DNA from: Bacillota bacterium
GTDB taxonomy: Bacteria > Bacillota > UBA4882 > UBA8346
Direction: 5' to 3'
DNA length: 64,000 bases
Assembly (NCBI GenBank): GCA_023417475.1
Contig: JAEZFP010000068.1
Location: forward strand, 327,036 to 391,035
Shown: in pieces, positions 60,084 to 64,000 of the stretch
Position numbering within the stretch: position 1 is the stretch's first letter
Layout of the letters: the number at the start of each line of letters is the position of its first letter
Notes under the pieces: generated by a model
Databases searched by the model: none
What the model was told of the DNA's origin: nothing
What the model saw: only the letters and a program-made list of their open reading frames with translations
Made by a program: the position numbers and the translations under genes

Positions 60084-60146
60084 GAAAAGAGATCACTTAT
60101 TCGTAAAATGATCTCCTTGAGTAACAAAATGCTCTTGTTGATTCAC
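60084..60146. repeat. Diverged 21-bp repeats related to the DnaA-box array
   Basis: Units begin at 60084, 60105 and 60126, 21 bp apart. TTATTCGTAAAATGATC here parallels TTATTCACAAAATGATC in the array at 51400, and resemblance continues through TTGAG and AATG for about 38 bp (roughly three quarters identical by eye). No intact DnaA box remains. Confidence 0.6.
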
Positions 60147-60161
60147 TACATTTTCGCCCCG

Positions 60162-60620
60162 TTACGAACAAACATCCACCCATTGTCCTTGGGTTACTTC
60201 AGCCAACTGGTTGACGGTGATGCGCACGGCCGAATGAGGGGATCCCCCGGCCGGATAGACATAATCAAACTCTTTTAAATTTTCATCCAGATAAATCGCG
60301 AGCGGACTGCTTAAACCGAACGGACAAACGCCTCCGATCGGGTGACCGGTGACGGCGCTCACTTGATCGGCTTTCAACATTTTGGCCTTTTCCCCAAAGT
60401 AATCTTTGTATTTCCGGTTGTCGACCCGGGCATCCCCTTTGGCGATAATCAATACCGCCCGCTCTTTCAACTGAAACGCCATGGTTTTGGCAATCCGCGC
60501 CGGCTCGACACCCAGTAGTTGGGCGGCCAATTCAACCGTGGCGCTGCTTTCCTTAAATTCAATTACGTTTAAGTCAAGGTTGCGGTCTCTAAAATATTGT
60601 TTGACGCTATCTATGCTCAT
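60162..60620 (-). CDS. YbaK/EbsC-family aminoacyl-tRNA deacylase-like protein
   Basis: 152 aa. SATVELAAQLLGVEPARIAK, KGDARVDNRKYKDYFGEKA and TGHPIGGVCPFGL are typical of the YbaK group, which clears mischarged tRNAs such as Cys-tRNA(Pro). Exact specificity is not inferable. ATG after AAGGAGTG. Confidence 0.9.
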   Translation of the reverse strand: MSIDSVKQYFRDRNLDLNVIEFKESSATVELAAQLLGVEPARIAKTMAFQLKERAVLIIAKGDARVDNRKYKDYFGEKAKMLKADQVSAVTGHPIGGVCPFGLSSPLAIYLDENLKEFDYVYPAGGSPHSAVRITVNQLAEVTQGQWVDVCS

Positions 60621-60782
60621 CTGAACGCACTCCTTCGCTAAAAGTCAACCATTAATTTCGATATTGCCGCGCCGAACCCTATCTAAACGTTTGGATCGTA
60701 AACTAATTTTAACGATAGTTGTCGCAGTAATATTTAGGACACGTTTGGCCGCTATATTTCCCTTAATTTAGTTCACCGTTCT

Positions 60783-60812
60783 AAAAAAACGCCCGGAACT
60801 GGTTGGCGTTTT
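60783..60812 (-). terminator. Terminator after the chemoreceptor gene
   Basis: AAAACGCC/GGGCGTTTT-type stem followed by a T-run on the minus strand, reaching the end of the gene. Confidence 0.8.
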
Positions 60813-62532
60813 ACACTTTAAAAATCGTGATAGATTCGTTTAATTCTTCCGCCATCTCGCTGAGATGTTTGGTAAACCGCAACAATTCCTTGTAATTTTG
60901 CTTTTGCTCCTGGGTGCTTGCGGATACTTCTTCAGTTGTCGCCGCGGTTTCTTCCGAAAATGAATGAATGTTTTCAATGGCTGCAACAGTTTTGGCTTTG
61001 AGGGTCATAATCGAGTTGACTGAGTGTTCGACCTCGTTCGCCTGATGAATAATGCGATCCATCTGCTCGAAAATTGTCGCAAACGCCTTATCGGCATCTT
61101 TAACCGCCAGCATCTGCTGTTCGATGGTCAGCATGGCATTATTGGCAACTTTAACGGTTAAAAAGGTTTTATGCTGAATATTGTTTAAAATCCGTTTAAT
61201 GGTCGTCGCGGCATCTTTCGATTGATCGGCCAGTTTCCGGATCTCTTCGGCAACGACGGCGAACCCTTTGCCTTTATCGCCCGCCCGGGCCGCTTCAATC
61301 GCCGCATTTAAGGCTAACAAGTTGGTTTGCTCGGTTATTCCGGCAATTACTTTGACGATGTCGTCAATTTGAATCATAAACTGATTTAAACTGTTAATAT
61401 CGTCGACTATCCCTTTGGATACCGTGTTGGTTTCAGTGGCCTTGTCGGTTAAAATCTGCACGGTTTCAATGGCGGTTTCACTCAAACCCTGAGTGTTGTT
61501 GACAATCGCGGTGACGGTCCCCATATCTTGTCCGACTTTGTTTAATCCTTGCGATAAATCATCCATGTAACCGGCGATCACTGATATTTCATTGGTCTGA
61601 TCGGAAGAGCCTTTGGTGATATCCTGCATCGTCACGGCAATCTGTTCGGAAGCCGAATACGATTGATCCGAAGCTTGGGCGATCTGCTCCGAATAATTAA
61701 TTACGTTATGCGCGGACGTGTTGACCTTAATGATCAAACTGCGGATATTGGCGATCATTTTACTGAAGTTCTCGATGGCTTCCCCGATCTCATCCCTTGA
61801 ATTGCTTCCGATATTAATCGTGAGATTTCCTTTTCCAACCTCCTCCATCAAGCTCGTCAGCTTGGTCAATGGCTGATTAACCCAGATCGAAAGAGCGGTC
61901 ATAATCGAAAATAACGCCGCCGCAAAACAGAAAACCGAAACCAAAACCGAATATCCGACAAACATAGCGACTTTTTCCATGATCACACTTTGCGGCACGG
62001 TAAGTACCACTGCGCCTAAAAACTTCGCTTCATTGATAATCGGAATGACGATGCCGATGCTTTGTTGACCGTTTTCCGTATAGTTCACAGTCAGTTGGCT
62101 TTCGCTTTTGATGGCCGCAATTAATTCCGGGTTACGGATTTTCATTCGATGCCGCGTTTCATCGTTATGAAACAATACCCGGCCCTCGCGGTTTACCACT
62201 GCAGCATAGGAGATGTATTTATATTTGTTGACCACGTCGGAGCATTGTTCTTCAAAACCCATTAAGTCTTCAAAAGCCATTCCTAAACCCAACAAGCGAT
62301 CCATCTGATTTTTGAGTCCTTCACCGACCACCATCATTTCCGACTTTAACGCCTCCGAATATTCGGAAACAAAGATTGAACCGCTGATCCAGTTATTAAT
62401 ACCTACCATGACAAATAAAATCGCTGTCAAAATTATCGCAATTTTATTTTGGAGTTTAGAGAACATTTTATGTCTACTGATCTTCTCGAAGAAATTCCCT
62501 ACCATTGGCAAAATCGAATCATTTTTGGTCAT
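60811..62532 (-). CDS. Methyl-accepting chemotaxis protein
   Basis: 573 aa. A first membrane segment (IAIILTAILFVMVGINNW) is followed by a periplasmic Cache-like sensor (YAAVVNREGRVLFHNDETRH, IGIVIPIINEAKFLGAVVLT), a second segment, a HAMP domain (NQPLTKLTSLMEEVGKGNLT) and the signalling hairpin tip with ITEQTNLLALNAAIEAARAG. ATG at 62532 after AAGGAG. It sits 88 bp after a substrate-binding protein gene, suggesting that protein presents its ligand to this receptor. Confidence 0.94.
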   Translation of the reverse strand: MTKNDSILPMVGNFFEKISRHKMFSKLQNKIAIILTAILFVMVGINNWISGSIFVSEYSEALKSEMMVVGEGLKNQMDRLLGLGMAFEDLMGFEEQCSDVVNKYKYISYAAVVNREGRVLFHNDETRHRMKIRNPELIAAIKSESQLTVNYTENGQQSIGIVIPIINEAKFLGAVVLTVPQSVIMEKVAMFVGYSVLVSVFCFAAALFSIMTALSIWVNQPLTKLTSLMEEVGKGNLTINIGSNSRDEIGEAIENFSKMIANIRSLIIKVNTSAHNVINYSEQIAQASDQSYSASEQIAVTMQDITKGSSDQTNEISVIAGYMDDLSQGLNKVGQDMGTVTAIVNNTQGLSETAIETVQILTDKATETNTVSKGIVDDINSLNQFMIQIDDIVKVIAGITEQTNLLALNAAIEAARAGDKGKGFAVVAEEIRKLADQSKDAATTIKRILNNIQHKTFLTVKVANNAMLTIEQQMLAVKDADKAFATIFEQMDRIIHQANEVEHSVNSIMTLKAKTVAAIENIHSFSEETAATTEEVSASTQEQKQNYKELLRFTKHLSEMAEELNESITIFKV

Positions 62533-62620
62533 CGTTTGCTCCTTATATCTATCGAATGTTCGGTATATCTCATCGAATGATTTCAAGTAAAGCACAAATC
62601 GTGCGCCATATTCCGATTAA

Positions 62621-63676
62621 TTATTGCTTATCCCAGATATATTCTTTATATACTTGGGCTGTTAATAAAAGCTTGCTCCGAATTTTTATTCCCAACGTAT
62701 TGGCTCGGGCCAAACTGATGATTGGTTCCCCTTTGGTCGTGGCGATCATCGGGATACTGGCCGGGCTTTTCCTCTCAACTAAAATCGCCCGCGCCATTTT
62801 TCCCGCAGCCAATCCCTGTTGATAACCGGATACCGAGACCACGCAAAGGGTTCCAAACGAAGCCCGATCGGTCCAAAAACTGAAATCCGGTAACTTGCTG
62901 TATTGGGCGGTCCATTTCAGCACATCCTGATAACGAACATTTTTCCCGTTTTCGTCTTTATAATTAAAAATTCCGATTAAAGCGACCGCGTCAACCGTCT
63001 TTTGATACTCCAACATCTTTTGTTTGAACTCCGCCCAAGTTACGATCGTATCCCACCGAACAAAACGCACCTGTGGAAGTTGGCTCAGTTTTTCCCGCAT
63101 TCTGGCCACGACCGGATCCCACATCGGCGCATCGTCGAGTACCACTGCGATATTTTTGACCGCCGGATCAACTTGCTTTAGTAGTTTTACGCTTTCAACA
63201 AAATGCTCAATTTCTAAGACGCCGGTAACGTTCTTGCTGCCGGTAAATCCATAGACTTTGGGATCTTCATTGACTGCCGCGCAAACAATGGGCAGTTGGG
63301 TATTGACATAGTATTTCGTAACATATTTGCACGCGTCGTCATCTGTGGTATAGACAAGGTCCGGCTTCCAGGAGTCAATTAAATGCCTGGCTTCTTTACC
63401 GACGCGTTCTTTCCATTCCTCACTGCTGTTTCGTTTGGTGTCCATTTGATACACTTTATATTCGACATTGACATCGCTCAAAGAATCCTTAAACCCGGCC
63501 AACATCGTGTCCGTCCACTCCCAAGGCGAATGATAACTCATGATATGTAAAATTTTAAACCGTTTTGTGGTCGGATTTTTCGTTGCGGCCATCCCCGGGA
63601 GAGTACCAATTACTCCTATCCATAGGAAAATCAATGCTGATAAAAACAAATACGCCCGTTGTTTGGTGATCTTCAT
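62621..63676 (-). CDS. ABC-type substrate-binding protein (ABC_sub_bind family)
   Basis: 351 aa with a signal peptide (LFLSALIFLWIGVIGTLPGMAA). The body (ILHIMSYHSPWEWTDTMLAG, YTTDDDACKYV, AAVNEDPKVYG, KNIAVVLDDAPMWDP, RASFGTLCVVSVSGYQQGLA) is of the periplasmic binding type often found beside sensor proteins rather than permeases. No permease or ATPase genes are adjacent. ATG at 63676 after AAAGGGGAAG. Confidence 0.85.
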   Translation of the reverse strand: MKITKQRAYLFLSALIFLWIGVIGTLPGMAATKNPTTKRFKILHIMSYHSPWEWTDTMLAGFKDSLSDVNVEYKVYQMDTKRNSSEEWKERVGKEARHLIDSWKPDLVYTTDDDACKYVTKYYVNTQLPIVCAAVNEDPKVYGFTGSKNVTGVLEIEHFVESVKLLKQVDPAVKNIAVVLDDAPMWDPVVARMREKLSQLPQVRFVRWDTIVTWAEFKQKMLEYQKTVDAVALIGIFNYKDENGKNVRYQDVLKWTAQYSKLPDFSFWTDRASFGTLCVVSVSGYQQGLAAGKMARAILVERKSPASIPMIATTKGEPIISLARANTLGIKIRSKLLLTAQVYKEYIWDKQ

Positions 63677-63871
63677 ACCGCTTCCCCTTTCATCCCCTTT
63701 ACTCCCTGCATAACCTGTAACCGTTATCAAACAGTTGAGAGTGGTTATTGTTGGATATTTGTTTTGTTAAATTCGAGGATAATCTATCAATTCCTTCCAA
63801 GAACTCCAACTGCTATCCACAATATCTTGATTGCATATTTTAACAAAGGATCCGAGAATCCGCCCACCGCT

Positions 63872-64000
63872 CAAGATCGAGTAGGAGGTAGGTAATTAAT
63901 TCACCTACCGACCTCTCACACCACCGTACGTACCGTTCGGTATACGGCGGTTCTTTAGTTTACACGTACTTGTCGATAGTACTCAGCGAAGAATACGTAT
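63872..64000 (-). mobile_element. 3' end of a group II intron (domains V and VI)
   Basis: On the minus strand a domain V is visible. The basal helix CCGCCGTA/TACGGTGG (63943-63950 with 63921-63928), a two-base CG bulge (63929-63930) and a distal TACC/GGTA helix with a GAAC loop are followed by GTGAGAGG. Domain VI is GGTAGGT/ACCTACC (63887-63909). The sequence then runs CCTCCTACTCGAT, so the 3' splice site is near 63872-63876. The rest of the intron, with any reverse transcriptase, lies beyond the window. The 63677-63871 spacer before the binding-protein gene holds nothing else recognised. Confidence 0.8.

Overview
The window reads as chromosomal DNA of a spore-forming, nitrogen-fixing and probably anaerobic member of the Bacillota. 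The evidence is a nifH-nifI1-nifI2-nifD-nifK cluster with Clostridium pasteurianum-like features, a dacF-spoIIAA-spoIIAB-sigF sporulation cluster, an H-type small acid-soluble spore protein, CodY, ComFB, RNase J, a Prp-processed L27 and a small [4Fe-4S] ferredoxin. Two exported proteins look like outer-membrane beta-barrels ending in Phe, which hints at a diderm (two-membrane) lineage. That placement is inference; no rRNA is present to test it.

Layout. 1-3.8 kb: nif operon on the minus strand, entering the window at nifK, with a sigma-A-type promoter. 4-10.1 kb: folP-folK, the sigF operon with dacF, and rplU-prp-rpmA. 10.2-15.8 kb: rng, two radical-SAM-associated genes, a SpoIVFA-like protein and a ferredoxin. 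15.9-22.3 kb: DUF3307/SatD pair, a secreted heparinase II/III-like protein, a CBS protein, a secreted hydrolase and a zinc-ribbon protein. 22.6-33.6 kb: amidase-domain protein, EF-G paralogue, BofC-like protein, YebC, PrsW, PgsA-like protein, GuaB, YgiQ and a fumarylacetoacetase-fold enzyme. 33.7-44.1 kb: first barrel protein, then codY-xerC-trmFO-topA-smg-dprA (the Bacillus order, but without hslVU) and RNase J. 44.5-51 kb: small accessory genes, including aroE, the second barrel protein, two exported paralogues of unknown function and spore-related small proteins. 51.2-57.8 kb: a DnaA-box array, a glutamate-synthase-like protein, a secreted subtilase, VanW, EamA and an L,D-transpeptidase. 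57.8-64 kb: two membrane glycosyltransferases, YbaK, a chemoreceptor paired with a binding protein, and the 3' end of a group II intron.

Most genes to 46 kb lie on the minus strand in compact operons ending in clear hairpin terminators. The least explained material is between genes. There are three arrays with an exact 21-bp period: one carries consensus DnaA boxes every 42 bp, a second is a diverged relative of it, and a third is unrelated in sequence. A 102-nt four-helix hairpin has G-U wobbles that favour the minus strand. Two long nested-hairpin elements share the same inverted core. A structured spacer at 25.4-25.6 kb carries mutually exclusive pairings in front of a terminator. No calls were checked by alignment; all rest on reading the sequence.
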